A stretch of 64,000 bases of DNA from Chloroflexota bacterium (GCA_026707405.1 JAPOWW010000011.1:62001-126000); one strand, 5' to 3'. Positions 45,129-54,780 are shown, counted from the first letter of the stretch. Translations and numbers: made by a program. The notes: a model not told the origin generated them from the letters alone.

Positions 45129-46577
45129 ATGGCATCGAGACAAGATAGCGGAGCCGGTTTGAGGTCAAGACGACGGTTGCTGCAAGCAGGCGTTTTCACC
45201 GGAATTGGCGCTGCCGGGATCACCGCACTGGCCGGATGTGGCGAGACACAGGTTGTGGAGGTCGTAAAAGAGGTACCCGTAGAGACGATCAAAGAGGTAG
45301 AGGTTGAAAAGGTCGTTGAGAGAGTAAAGGTCGAGACCGTCATAGTCGAGAAACCGGCGCCCCAGAAGGTGACGATCCTCGATTGGGTACACCCTCTGTC
45401 GGCAGAGGACATGAAGGTTTTTCAGCCGCTAATCGATCGCTTCAACAGGGACTTCAATCCGAACATCGAGATTCGTATCGATATAGTTCCCTGGAGCAAC
45501 CGGATTCAGAAGACCATGGGCGCGGTTGCCGCCGGCGCACCGCCTGACACGGCATATGTCAACGTGGATGAGTTCACGACATACGTGGTACAGGACGTGC
45601 TCGAGCCGCTCGACGAATTTGTCAAGAAGGACAATGTCGATCTCGATGACTGGTTGCCTGGACCCCGCGCGGGGATGGACTGGGAAGGCAAGCTCTACGA
45701 GTTGCCGCATCTCTACGCGTTTCGCGTGGCCTACTTCAACAAGACCGTCTGGGAGAAGTCAGGACTCGATCCGGCGATAACGCCGACAACGTGGACGGAG
45801 CATTCGGAAATGCTCACCCAGGTAATGGCGGCAAAGGCAGCCGGATCGCATGATGCTTTCGGTACCGCGCAAGCTGGGCTGGGTCACCCGGTGACTTACT
45901 GGAACCCGTACTTCTATCAGGCGGGCGGCTCGCTGCTCACCGAGGATGGCAAGTCGGGCTACAACTCCGCGGCAGGCCTCGAAGCGGCCGACAAGATCCT
46001 TGAAGTAATGGAGAACTTCGCGGACCCGGCCGACAGAGGGTCTAACGGCAGGGAACACCGGCCCGGTTTTGGCCAAGGGAATTACGCCTACCGCCATAAC
46101 GACGAGCTCGGGCTGGCCAGGACTATCGAGAAGGATTACCCCGACCTCAACTTTGGCGTAGCCGAAACGATGACCGGAAACGTCAAGTGGACGCACGGCG
46201 GGTTGGGATGCAAATGCATCTTCGCGGGCAGCAAGTACAAGGACGCCACTTGGGAGTGGATCCAGTTTATGGCAGGCGCGGGTAACCTGGAGTACAACAT
46301 TGAGTTCGGTTACGTACCGCCGCGGCAATCGAACCTGGATCTCTACATCAAGCATCCCGAGGTTGCCAATAGTCCCGTGAAGATCCGCGCGTTGGAGGAG
46401 GCCAAGTTCGGCCGAGTCGAAAAGGCGCCTGGACTCTGGGACATGTGGGATGTATTGAAGCCCGCTATGCAGGCGTTCGCGCTGGGTGAGAAGACACCCA
46501 AGGAGGCCCTCGACGAGGCCGCCGATAAGATCAACAAGGACATTATTGGGAAGTACCGGGGCGCGCAGACAGGTTAG
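45129..46577 (+). CDS. Carbohydrate ABC transporter substrate-binding lipoprotein (family 1)
   Basis: The 482-residue receptor starts at an ATG preceded by GGGAGGA. It has a Tat-like signal (SRRRLLQAG), the lipobox LAGC near residue 38 and a shorter VEK-rich linker (EVVKEVPVETIKEVEVEK) than its two paralogues. The family 1 binding domain follows (NPNIEIRIDIVPWSNR, GAPPDTAYVNVDEF, KYKDATWEWIQFM). It is the first gene of the third importer module, with both permeases downstream. The sequence differs enough from the gene at 27335 that a different sugar is likely. Confidence 0.92.
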   Translation: MASRQDSGAGLRSRRRLLQAGVFTGIGAAGITALAGCGETQVVEVVKEVPVETIKEVEVEKVVERVKVETVIVEKPAPQKVTILDWVHPLSAEDMKVFQPLIDRFNRDFNPNIEIRIDIVPWSNRIQKTMGAVAAGAPPDTAYVNVDEFTTYVVQDVLEPLDEFVKKDNVDLDDWLPGPRAGMDWEGKLYELPHLYAFRVAYFNKTVWEKSGLDPAITPTTWTEHSEMLTQVMAAKAAGSHDAFGTAQAGLGHPVTYWNPYFYQAGGSLLTEDGKSGYNSAAGLEAADKILEVMENFADPADRGSNGREHRPGFGQGNYAYRHNDELGLARTIEKDYPDLNFGVAETMTGNVKWTHGGLGCKCIFAGSKYKDATWEWIQFMAGAGNLEYNIEFGYVPPRQSNLDLYIKHPEVANSPVKIRALEEAKFGRVEKAPGLWDMWDVLKPAMQAFALGEKTPKEALDEAADKINKDIIGKYRGAQTG

Positions 46578-46611
46578 GCGCGGCCGCGAGAAACCCTAGG
46601 AGCCACTCCGC

Positions 46612-47514
46612 GTGGCAGTAACGGCTGGAATCCGGCGCCCGTCGCTGAGTAGGACTCAGCGGCGGGCACTGGTGAGCTTTCTCTTTGTCGTACCGGCGCT
46701 TGTCCTGTTCCTCACCTTTTTGGCGATACCGCTGGTCTATTCGGCCGGGATAAGCCTGTTTCGCTGGACCGGCATGTCCGAAGCGACATTCATGGGGCTG
46801 GACAACTACGGACGCCTTCTTACCGACAATGTGTTCTGGCTCTCGATGAAGGCGACGGTACTTTATGCCCTGATGGTGATCCCGGTGACGACGCTCGCTT
46901 CCCTTGTGGCGGCGATATTCGTCAATCAGGGACTGAGGGGTACGAACGTCTTCAAGAGCCTCATCTTCATTCCGGTCATCACCTCGAGCGTGGTTATCGC
47001 TGTCGTTTGGAACTTCATTTATCAAGGCGGAGATGTAGGTCTTCTTAACGCCGTACTCGGATTAGTCGGGCTTCCCGGTCACGTCTGGATGGGCGACATG
47101 CTTACCGCGCTGCCGGCTATAGCGGTAATTGGCGTGTGGCACCGGTTTGGCTGGTTCAGCGTGTTGTTCCTGGCCGGTCTTCAGGATATCCCGATCGAGC
47201 AGCGAGAGGCGGCTGAGATAGACGGCGCGTCGCAATGGCAGGTGTTTTGGCACGTCACTCTGCCGCTGCTGAGGCCCACGATCGCGCTCGTGATGGTGCT
47301 GGGCGCGATTCAATCGTTCCAGGTGTTTGACGTCGTGTTCATCATGACCGAGGGGGGGCCCTACTACAGCACGCACGTGCTTGGTTACTACATCTGGACC
47401 GAAGCCTTTCGCGGTCTTCGCATGGGCTACGCGAGCGCCATGAGCTACATACTGTTCGGTTCGATCATGATCATCACGCTGATACAACTCCGGATACTCA
47501 GGCCGGCAACCTAG
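46612..47514 (+). CDS. Sugar ABC transporter permease (MalF/UgpA-like)
   Basis: The 300-residue MalF/UgpA-type subunit has six predicted TM helices and the EAA loop EAAEIDGASQWQVFWHVTLPLL near residue 202. The segment MTEGGPYYSTHVLGYYIW near 245 is typical. The GTG start has AGGAG nine bases upstream. It follows the binding-protein gene by 34 bases and precedes the second permease by nine, so the three form one operon. As in the other modules, no ATPase is encoded. Confidence 0.93.
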   Translation: MAVTAGIRRPSLSRTQRRALVSFLFVVPALVLFLTFLAIPLVYSAGISLFRWTGMSEATFMGLDNYGRLLTDNVFWLSMKATVLYALMVIPVTTLASLVAAIFVNQGLRGTNVFKSLIFIPVITSSVVIAVVWNFIYQGGDVGLLNAVLGLVGLPGHVWMGDMLTALPAIAVIGVWHRFGWFSVLFLAGLQDIPIEQREAAEIDGASQWQVFWHVTLPLLRPTIALVMVLGAIQSFQVFDVVFIMTEGGPYYSTHVLGYYIWTEAFRGLRMGYASAMSYILFGSIMIITLIQLRILRPAT

Positions 47515-47523
47515 GAGGCCTCA

Positions 47524-48402
47524 GTGGCGACTGCTACAGAAGTTGCGCGAATCCGCGGCCGGAGCTGGCTTGAGCGCTGGGTGCGATTCGGCGTCCGCGC
47601 AACTGGGATCTACGTGGTCCTGGCACTCATGGGGATCACCTCTCTCCTGCCCTTTTTCTGGATGCTCTCCAGCTCGCTCAAGGATAGGGAGTCGTTGTTT
47701 GAGTATCCGCCGCAGTTCATACCTGCCGAACCGACACTCGCGAATTACACTTTTCTGTTCGCCCAGACGAACATACTTCGCTACACCTTGAATACCGCAA
47801 TCGTCACCGTGGGAGTTACGGCGGTGGTGATCATCCTGGGATCAATGGCCGGCTATTCGTTTGCAAAATTGGAGTTCCCCGGCCGTAACTTCCTCTTCTT
47901 TGGGATGCTTGGCGGGCTCATGGTCCCGTTCGAAGTTCTCATGATCCCCCTCTTCATCCTCGTGGTCCGCATGAAGTTGGCCAACACTTTTCCGGGAATC
48001 ATCCTGCCCATGGCGGCCGGCCCGTTCGGAATCTTCGTCATGCGCCAGTATCTGCTCAGCATTCCCGACGAGCTTCTTGATGCCGCGCGGGTGGACGGCG
48101 CCAGCGAGTTCACGGTTTTCTGGCGGATTGTAATGCCAATGAGCAAGCCTGCCGTAGCAGCGCTCGGCACGCTCATCGCAATCGGTGCATGGAACATGTT
48201 CATCTGGCCGCTGATAGTAACCTCGAAGGAAGAGATGCGTGTTTTGACGCTGGCGATCTCGATTCTGCAGCTCGAGTACCGAGGGCTTTACGGAACGATG
48301 ATGGCCGCTGCCACAGTGGCGTTCGTCCCGGCGCTGGCTATTTTCCTCCTGTTCCAGCGATATTTCGTTCAGGGAATCGCGCTCTCGGGACTTAAGGGAT
48401 AG
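47524..48402 (+). CDS. Sugar ABC transporter permease (MalG/UgpE-like)
   Basis: The 292-residue MalG/UgpE-type subunit has the EAA loop ELLDAARVDGASEFTVFWRIVMP near residues 184-206 and ends in QRYFVQGIALSGLKG, almost the same as the end of the first module's permease. The GTG start follows AGGAGG by six bases. The oxidoreductase gene 67 bases downstream may be in the same operon. Confidence 0.93.
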   Translation: MATATEVARIRGRSWLERWVRFGVRATGIYVVLALMGITSLLPFFWMLSSSLKDRESLFEYPPQFIPAEPTLANYTFLFAQTNILRYTLNTAIVTVGVTAVVIILGSMAGYSFAKLEFPGRNFLFFGMLGGLMVPFEVLMIPLFILVVRMKLANTFPGIILPMAAGPFGIFVMRQYLLSIPDELLDAARVDGASEFTVFWRIVMPMSKPAVAALGTLIAIGAWNMFIWPLIVTSKEEMRVLTLAISILQLEYRGLYGTMMAAATVAFVPALAIFLLFQRYFVQGIALSGLKG

Positions 48403-48469
48403 TCCCGGCCTCTTTGCGCCCTTTGGAGGCGCGATTCGGCAGCGTTCGCGAGCTTCGAAAGGAGTTCCG

Positions 48470-49555
48470 TTGAGTTACAGATCGGCAATTCTCGGCTGTG
48501 GTCCCAGAGGTAAGCACCATGCCGAGGTTTATCCAGATATTCCGAACATGGACTTGGTCGCCTGCTGCGACCTGGATGGCTCACGTCGCGACGCATTTGC
48601 AAAAGCCTTCTCCATTCCAGCTACGTATGCCGATGTTGATGAAATGGTCGCCAAGGAACGACTCGACGTTGTCCATCTGGTCACTCAGCCGGATGTTCGG
48701 CTGGACGTAATTACAAGTCTGGCGGAAGCCGGCGTGCCTGCGATAATCGTGGAGAAACCCCTGACGCTCTGGCCGTCCGAAGCCGTCAAAATCGAGGAAC
48801 TTGCGGCCCGCACGGGCTGCAAGGTGATTGTCAACACGCAGCGGCGTTACTTTCCCCAATATCCGGCAATAAGGGACCTGATCAGGTCCGGGCAGGTAGG
48901 CGAAGTGGACTTTGTTCGAGCTAGCACGTGGGGAGGCCCCTTGGCGATGGGGCCGCATCTGATGGATCTCGTGATGATGGTGCTTGACGACGAACCGCCC
49001 GAGGCCGTCTGGGCGACTGCGGAAGGGCTGGAGGGCTACGAGTGGTCTCACGCTGCGCCATCCCATGTCATGGCGACGTTCTGGCTTGCGGACGAGCGCC
49101 GGGTCTTCTGGGAGTGTTCGCCTAGGGGCATGGGAACCCGGGGTGAAACCCAGTACTGGATGCACCTCCACCTGGATGTCTGGTGCACTGAAGGCGTTAT
49201 ATGGGCTGAACAGGTGGGTACCTGGGGGTATCAGATTCGCGGTGAAGCCGAGGTCTTCAGCGAGCCCGCAAGCTGGTGGGACCAGTCCGTTCCAGGCCAG
49301 AGAGATTTCACTGCCGCCGTTGGCGACTGGCTCGACGATCCATCAAAACCTCACGAGTGCCGGCTGGAAACGGCGCTGCCCGTGATGAGATCGATATTCG
49401 GCGCTCTCAAGTCGGCCAAACTTGGACACCGGATCTCACTGGAAGACCGGGAGCAATTCATTCTGGACGCATCTCAGCCCGGCCGCACTGTAACCGTGTC
49501 GGGCGGCGTGACGGATAACGATCTTAAATCGCTCCGCAACAACCTGCCTCGATAG
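48470..49555 (+). CDS. Gfo/Idh/MocA family oxidoreductase
   Basis: The 361-residue protein begins YRSAILGCGPRGKHHAEVY (Rossmann motif) and has IIVEKPLTLWP with the catalytic Lys near residue 96 and GPHLMDLVMMVLDD near 160. It begins at TTG after AAAGGAG. It lies between the third importer module and another Gfo/Idh/MocA gene, and probably oxidises the imported sugar or its acid. The C-terminal domain is rich in Trp and Gly, as in glycoside-processing members, but this is not diagnostic. Confidence 0.9.
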   Translation: MSYRSAILGCGPRGKHHAEVYPDIPNMDLVACCDLDGSRRDAFAKAFSIPATYADVDEMVAKERLDVVHLVTQPDVRLDVITSLAEAGVPAIIVEKPLTLWPSEAVKIEELAARTGCKVIVNTQRRYFPQYPAIRDLIRSGQVGEVDFVRASTWGGPLAMGPHLMDLVMMVLDDEPPEAVWATAEGLEGYEWSHAAPSHVMATFWLADERRVFWECSPRGMGTRGETQYWMHLHLDVWCTEGVIWAEQVGTWGYQIRGEAEVFSEPASWWDQSVPGQRDFTAAVGDWLDDPSKPHECRLETALPVMRSIFGALKSAKLGHRISLEDREQFILDASQPGRTVTVSGGVTDNDLKSLRNNLPR

Positions 49556-49602
49556 ATCCTCCAAAGCCGCCGATTCGGTTGCCGGCGGCTGGGAGCACGT
49601 GA

Positions 49603-50634
49603 GTGGCGAGCGCCCTGAGCGTTGCGATTGTCGGATGCGGCAATCGGAGCGTGGAGCATATGAATGCGGTCGACGCGGTCGCCGGCCTGGAGATTGCCTC
49701 AGGCGCGGACGCGCAGGAGGCGGGACGAGCCCGATTCGCTGAACGCTACGACGCGCCGGTGTTTGACAAGTTCGCCAATCTGCTGGCCGCCTCCGTGCCG
49801 GATGTTGCGGCTATTTGCACTATGGAATATCCGCGCTACGAACTGACTATGCAGGCCATAAAGGCTGGCGTGCGCGCGATCGTTTTGGAAAAACCGATGG
49901 CCCGAACCGTGATGGAGGCGCGCGAGATGGTCGCGGCGGCTGAGAGCAGGGGGAATCATCTAATCGTCTGCCACCAGATGCGCTTTTCCGACGAGTTTGT
50001 ATCAGCAAAATGGGCCCTTGACCGCAGTGCTATCGGGACTCCGTATCTCTATCGGGCGACCTCGTTCGGTCATCTGATGGAGCAAGGGCCGCATATGGTC
50101 GACATGGTCTTGTGGCTCGCGGGCGATCCCGAAGTCGAGTGGGTGATGGGACAGATCGCCGACGTTGAGTCCGGCAGATCGACGGTCCATCCGGCCCCGG
50201 CGTTCGTGTTGGGGTACGTTACTTTTGTCAACGGGGCGCGGGCTATCTTCGAATGCGGGCGCAGTTTTCAGCGCGCCGTAGAGCTGCCTGACCAGACGTG
50301 GCTGCAAAAACGGGTGCAAGTTCTGGGGACCGACGGAATGATCGACTCGATAGTCGCCCACCATTGCAAGATTATGAGTCCATCCCAAGGAAACTGGAAG
50401 ACGCTCGCGGAGGGTGCCGCAAGCTGGAATCGAGCCACCGACGCGTTTTACGAGGAGCTGCGCGACGTGATCTACGATGGTGGCGTCCACAGGAACAATG
50501 GCGCCGCTTCGCTGAGGGGCTTCGAGATCATTCACTCTATATATGCGGCGGCTCTGGCACGCGACCGGATTGCGGTTTCGCCCGACTTTGACGCGACCGC
50601 CTTGGAACGGATTATGACTCTGGGGCGAACATGA
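49603..50634 (+). CDS. Gfo/Idh/MocA family oxidoreductase
   Basis: The 343-residue protein has the Rossmann motif VAIVGCGNRSVEH, VLEKPMARTVMEA with the catalytic Lys near residue 93, and QGPHMVDMVLWLAGD near 160. It follows the previous family member by 47 bases and starts at GTG after GGGAG. The GPHxxD segment shared by the two neighbours suggests they arose by duplication. The pair mirrors the one at 42846-44982 on the other side of the importer module. Confidence 0.9.
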   Translation: MASALSVAIVGCGNRSVEHMNAVDAVAGLEIASGADAQEAGRARFAERYDAPVFDKFANLLAASVPDVAAICTMEYPRYELTMQAIKAGVRAIVLEKPMARTVMEAREMVAAAESRGNHLIVCHQMRFSDEFVSAKWALDRSAIGTPYLYRATSFGHLMEQGPHMVDMVLWLAGDPEVEWVMGQIADVESGRSTVHPAPAFVLGYVTFVNGARAIFECGRSFQRAVELPDQTWLQKRVQVLGTDGMIDSIVAHHCKIMSPSQGNWKTLAEGAASWNRATDAFYEELRDVIYDGGVHRNNGAASLRGFEIIHSIYAAALARDRIAVSPDFDATALERIMTLGRT

Positions 50635-50703
50635 TGAAGATATCGACTCGCCAGCAATAGAGCAGCCTGCCACCACACCATTCACCGATTCGGAGGATCG
50701 ACA

Positions 50704-51444
50704 ATGCGACTGACTGAGCACATCTATCTTGTCGGGGGCGGGGACGTTGGTTTCGGATTGAGCCATCCTGTCGACTGTCATGTCTATGTCGTGACCGACG
50801 GGACGACAGCCGCTTTGATCGATTCCGGCGTCGGGATCGACATCGATCCGATCCTTCGGAATATCCACGATGACGGGTTGTCGCTCGACTCCATAGAGCG
50901 AGTGCTGATAACCCATGCTCACGCCGACCACTCCGGCGGCTGCGGCAAATGGCGGGAACTGCTGGGAGTCGAAGTTTGCGTCCCCAAGGGCGTAAGAAGG
51001 TCTCTTGAGGAGGCCGACGAGGACGCGCTCTATCTCACCCAGGCAAGGGCTGCGGGCCGCTATCCGGCGGACTACCGTTTCCAGGCAGTGGAGGTGGGGC
51101 AGGAGGTATCGGAGGGGGATGAGATTCAGGTCGGATCATTGACGCTGGCGGTTGTCGAGAATCCGGGACATTCGCGGCCGCACGTCGGCTACATGCTCGA
51201 ATCGGACGGTCGATCGTGCCTGTTTGGGGGCGATTTCCTGTTCCATGGCGGCAAGATCATGCTCTTGAATACCGCCGAATGCTCAATCACAGATTACGCC
51301 AACAGCATGGAAAAGTTTCGCGGAGCCGGACTCGACGCGCTGCTTCCTGGGCACGGAGCTATTTCGCTCAGTGGAGCACAGGCTCACGTCGACGCGGCGC
51401 TGGCCCGGTTCGACGAGCTTGCGGTGCCGCCGAACTTCCTCTAG
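50704..51444 (+). CDS. MBL-fold metallo-hydrolase
   Basis: The 246-residue protein has the metallo-beta-lactamase fold. The metal motif THAHADH is near residue 71, a further His lies in NPGHSRPHVGY near 158, the Asp in LFGGDFLFHGG near 177, and the last His in LPGHGAI near 215. Members include glyoxalase II, lactonases and many hydrolases of unknown substrate. The ATG follows GGAGG by seven bases. It comes 69 bases after the oxidoreductases and could open a sugar lactone formed by them. That link is inferred. Confidence 0.87.
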   Translation: MRLTEHIYLVGGGDVGFGLSHPVDCHVYVVTDGTTAALIDSGVGIDIDPILRNIHDDGLSLDSIERVLITHAHADHSGGCGKWRELLGVEVCVPKGVRRSLEEADEDALYLTQARAAGRYPADYRFQAVEVGQEVSEGDEIQVGSLTLAVVENPGHSRPHVGYMLESDGRSCLFGGDFLFHGGKIMLLNTAECSITDYANSMEKFRGAGLDALLPGHGAISLSGAQAHVDAALARFDELAVPPNFL

Positions 51445-51469
51445 TCCGCCGACTGGCTGACGCCTCGAA

Positions 51470-52447
51470 TCAGGTAATCTGCGGCGTCCGAAACTCCGAT
51501 ACGCTGTCAAGCCGGATGCGGTCCGTCTCGTCGAGCTTCCAATCGATCGCACCCAGGTTGTCTTCGAGGTATTGCATCCGACTCGGGCCGATCACGGCGA
51601 CAGTCACCTCGGGACGGGAGAGCACCCAGTTGATTGCTACCTGCGTAGCGGGTTTGCCGTAGCTATCAGCGATTCGGGCGACCTCGTCGATAACGCTCAT
51701 CGTCTGGTCGGTGACCGCGTCGTCGAATTCGTCGCTCCTTCGTACGTCCCAAAAGCTGTCGACGGGGGGCTGTCTGCCCTTGGAATAGCGACCGGATAGA
51801 AGGCCGACCGCAAGAGGGCTATAGGCCTCGATCGCGACTCCCTCTTCACGGCAAAGGGGCATGACTTCCTTCTCCAGTTCCCGGTGAAGAAGGCTGTATG
51901 GATTCTGGATGCATGACGGTTTGACCGCGCCGAGGCGGTCGGCGGTCCAGAGCATCTTGCACAGTTCCCACGCTGCGAAATTGCTCACGCCCCAGTACCG
52001 GATTTTGCCTTGCTGCACCAAGTGGTCCATCGTTGCCACAACTTCGGCAAAGGGAGTTGTCGCGTCTCGAACATGCAGTATGTAGATATCGATGTGATCG
52101 GTCTTGAGCCGGGTCAGCGACCTCTCCACCTCCCTCATGACGTGGTATCGCGAGTAGCCGCTGTCGTTCGGTCCGATGCCGACGGCGCTTGCGACCTTTG
52201 ACGTTATGACCACGTCGTCCCTCCGGCCTGCGAGCGCTCTGCCAAGCACTTGCTCCGATACGCCTATATACCGGCGGTCGTCCATCGGTCCGTAGATGTT
52301 GGCGCAGTCGAAGAGCGTGACGCCGAGATCGAATGCGCGGTCGATGAGCTTTTGCATTTCCCGCTCGTCCGACTGGCTTCGAAATCCCAATCCAAATGCA
52401 ATGCGAGAGACTTTGAGACCTGACGCGCCGAAATTTACGTATTCCAC
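51470..52447 (-). CDS. Aldo/keto reductase
   Basis: This aldo/keto reductase of 325 residues has the standard tetrad: Asp and Tyr in DCANIYGPMDD near residue 49-54, Lys in VITSKVA near 82, and His in IYILHVRD near 122. WGVSNFAAWEL near 152 and GPSRMQYLEDNL near 300 are family signatures. It reduces or oxidises sugars and aldehydes with NADPH. The GTG start follows AGGAGG by six bases on the minus strand. It converges with the MBL-fold gene. Confidence 0.92.
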   Translation of the reverse strand: MEYVNFGASGLKVSRIAFGLGFRSQSDEREMQKLIDRAFDLGVTLFDCANIYGPMDDRRYIGVSEQVLGRALAGRRDDVVITSKVASAVGIGPNDSGYSRYHVMREVERSLTRLKTDHIDIYILHVRDATTPFAEVVATMDHLVQQGKIRYWGVSNFAAWELCKMLWTADRLGAVKPSCIQNPYSLLHRELEKEVMPLCREEGVAIEAYSPLAVGLLSGRYSKGRQPPVDSFWDVRRSDEFDDAVTDQTMSVIDEVARIADSYGKPATQVAINWVLSRPEVTVAVIGPSRMQYLEDNLGAIDWKLDETDRIRLDSVSEFRTPQIT

Positions 52448-52574
52448 CGGGACCTCCTAGTTGCGCTCACGGCAGTGTAAGACAGTGAAGAGCAGGCGGC
52501 ACATCGCCAGCGACATTTGGCGTTTTAGGTTCCCACGATGCCTTTGCGCCGTCGATGGGACCGACATAGTCGCC

Positions 52575-52586
52575 ACACTGCAGTGT
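52575..52586. promoter_or_regulatory. Perfect 12-base palindrome ACACTGCAGTGT
   Basis: This palindrome lies in the 260-base gap between the aldo/keto reductase start and the DUF402 gene. It could serve either divergent gene as an operator. No promoter hexamers are obvious beside it, so the role is open. Confidence 0.3.
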
Positions 52587-52707
52587 CAAGGGCGTTACAA
52601 ATCAAGACGACGGATCGAGGTCCGTACAATTGCACGCATGTCGACACGCACGAACAAGCTCATTTGCTCATAGTGCCGTGCCTTCAGGGGTGTACCGACC
52701 GCCGCCG

Positions 52708-53706
52708 ATGTTTCCGCCAGATCAACGTAGCGACAGTTCAGACGAAGTTCCCTGGACTAACCTTGCTCCAGGAACGAGAGTCGCGCTTCGCCAGTTCAAA
52801 TGGGGTAACGATTCACCGCACCGAACCGGCTTCGGCTTCGTGCGAATGTCGGCGGCATCGACTATCGAGGTTTTCGTGCCTCACCTCAACGACTCAGCCT
52901 CATACGACGGCTCGTCGTTCAATACTTATTCCAACGGTATCTACCGTTTTGAGCGACAGGCCTGGTACAACGTCATCGAGTATGAGCGCCGTGGTCGGCA
53001 CTGGTACTGCAACATCGCGACGCCTGTGCGCGTAGAGAGCGCATGCCTCTCCTGGATTGATTTGGATATAGACGTCGAGTTCTTCGCTGACGGTACCTGG
53101 TGGATCGCCGACATTCCTGAATTCATCGACCGTTGTGGACAATATCCAACTGATGTCATCCGCTCGGCTGTTCAGGCCGCTGGAGCGCTGGTGAACAGAT
53201 TTGCGTCGCGGGAGCCTCCATTCAACCGGGAAGCGGGCTCAGCCGGATACTCTTTTTATGACCACGTCTTCTGGAGCTCTCCGGGAGTTGGCGACGGAGT
53301 TGCAGCAGTAGACTCGAGAGTTGACTCAAGTACGGTTGCCGCACGCTCGCTCCAGGCGTTTTCGCCCGGTAGTGTGCATAGCATCGATGATCCGATCGGC
53401 GCGGTCCTCCGTCGATCGATCCCGCCCAGGGACGGCTTGCTCGTAATCGGTTCGGACGACTCGCCCGTCGATACGATCGCTCGAGCTCGGGCTTGGGCCA
53501 AGACTCTGGCGCTCTCGAAATTGGTCCACGTTGTGATTGTGCGTGGCAAGCCGCTAAATCCGATTGAGGATCTTGGGGATTCGGTTCGCCCGGGCTCCGG
53601 GCACAGTCGGCTTCTGTTAGATGTCAACTCCGCAATCTTGGAAATACCGGGCGCCATCCCCTACGTGGCATCTGCGCGCGATATGGTCGCGGCCGGTTGG
53701 TTCTAG
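52708..53706 (+). CDS. DUF402 domain protein with unidentified C-terminal half
   Basis: Residues 50-170 match the DUF402 (FomD/nucleotide phosphatase-like barrel) pattern: WYNVIEYERRGRHWYCNIATP, SWIDLDIDVEFFADGTWWIADIPEF (paired metal-binding acids), a helix with YPTDVIRSAVQAAGALVNR and then EPPFN. Members hydrolyse nucleoside diphosphates or nucleotidyl phosphonates. The C-terminal 150 residues, with DGLLVIGSDDSPVDTIARARAWA, are not recognised and are not usual for the family. The start is uncertain: the ATG at 52708 lacks a clear ribosome-binding site, and the frame is open to 52630. Confidence 0.7.
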   Translation: MFPPDQRSDSSDEVPWTNLAPGTRVALRQFKWGNDSPHRTGFGFVRMSAASTIEVFVPHLNDSASYDGSSFNTYSNGIYRFERQAWYNVIEYERRGRHWYCNIATPVRVESACLSWIDLDIDVEFFADGTWWIADIPEFIDRCGQYPTDVIRSAVQAAGALVNRFASREPPFNREAGSAGYSFYDHVFWSSPGVGDGVAAVDSRVDSSTVAARSLQAFSPGSVHSIDDPIGAVLRRSIPPRDGLLVIGSDDSPVDTIARARAWAKTLALSKLVHVVIVRGKPLNPIEDLGDSVRPGSGHSRLLLDVNSAILEIPGAIPYVASARDMVAAGWF

Positions 53707-54000
53707 CAATATCAGGATGGCGATGGTGGTGGGGCGATTGGCGCCGTCAGGCCAGACTCAGTATTGATTGTCCGCGGACATGCCCTGGAAGCTGGAGGCA
53801 ATACGGGACCGCTTCCGCCGTGCAGCCAGTCTTCGCCAATGAACCGTTACTCAACGCCCGGGTACCGTGCCCGTTTGTCGAGGTCTCTCACCGCCAGGCC
53901 GGGGCATGTTGAAGGTGCAATATGCTGGTATCGTCATCGCCGTTGCTGGCAGATTCCATACACTCGCGCTGGTCGAGCGACCATCGTCGGAGGAGGCGCA

Positions 54001-54780
54001 ATGTCTAACCAACAGGCTCCCGTCGCGTGGGTCACCGGTGCCGGCCGGGGCATTGGCCGCGCTGTCTCCCTGCGTCTCGCCGCCGATGGCTTCACCGTTG
54101 CCATAAACGATGTCGATGCTGAAACGCTGGACGCCGTCCGGCAATCAATACACTCCGCTGGCGGCCGCGCCCTGCCTGTTCCCGGTGATATCTCGGACGA
54201 AGACACCGTCCGCCGTATAGTTGCCTATATCGTCGGTGAGCTCGGCAGTCTTGACGTACTCGTCGCCAACGCTGGCGTCATCCACATTGGCTCCTTTCTT
54301 GACACCACTCTGGAAGACTTCGATCGTGTCATCAACATCAACGTTCGCGGTGTCTTCGTGTGTGGCCGTGAAGCGGGTCGCCAGATGATTGCGCAGGGAC
54401 GAGGCAAGATCATCAATGCGTCCTCGATCGGCGGCCGCCGCGGCGGCTCGGACCAGCTTGCCTATTCCGCCAGCAAGTTCGCCGTGATCGGAATGACCCA
54501 ATGCATGGCCAAGGAGCTAGCCCCTTACGGCATCACCGTTAATGCCTATTGCCCGGGCATTGTCGACACCCGAATGTGGGACCACATCGACACGGTCCGT
54601 TCCGAAGCGATGGGCCGGGAAAAGGGGGCCGCCCTGCAGGCGATGGTTAAAACAATTCCCCTCGGGCGTCAGGAACAGCCCGAAGACGTTGCCAATCTCG
54701 TCAGCTTCCTGGCTTCTCCTGATTCCAACTACATCACAGGCCAGGCCATTAACGTGTGTGGCGGCATTCACATGCAGTAG
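54001..54780 (+). CDS. SDR family NAD(P)-dependent oxidoreductase
   Basis: This classical SDR of 259 residues is complete: TGAGRGIGRA near residue 13, NDVDAE after the second strand, VANAGVI near 91, Ser in NASSIGGRRGG near 142, YSASK near 157-161 and YCPGIVDT near 187. It resembles acetoin or sorbitol-type and 3-ketoacyl reductases; the substrate is open. The ATG follows GGAGGAGG by six bases, which decides it over longer upstream frames. It is transcribed towards the convergent glycoside-hydrolase-like gene. Confidence 0.92.
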   Translation: MSNQQAPVAWVTGAGRGIGRAVSLRLAADGFTVAINDVDAETLDAVRQSIHSAGGRALPVPGDISDEDTVRRIVAYIVGELGSLDVLVANAGVIHIGSFLDTTLEDFDRVININVRGVFVCGREAGRQMIAQGRGKIINASSIGGRRGGSDQLAYSASKFAVIGMTQCMAKELAPYGITVNAYCPGIVDTRMWDHIDTVRSEAMGREKGAALQAMVKTIPLGRQEQPEDVANLVSFLASPDSNYITGQAINVCGGIHMQ

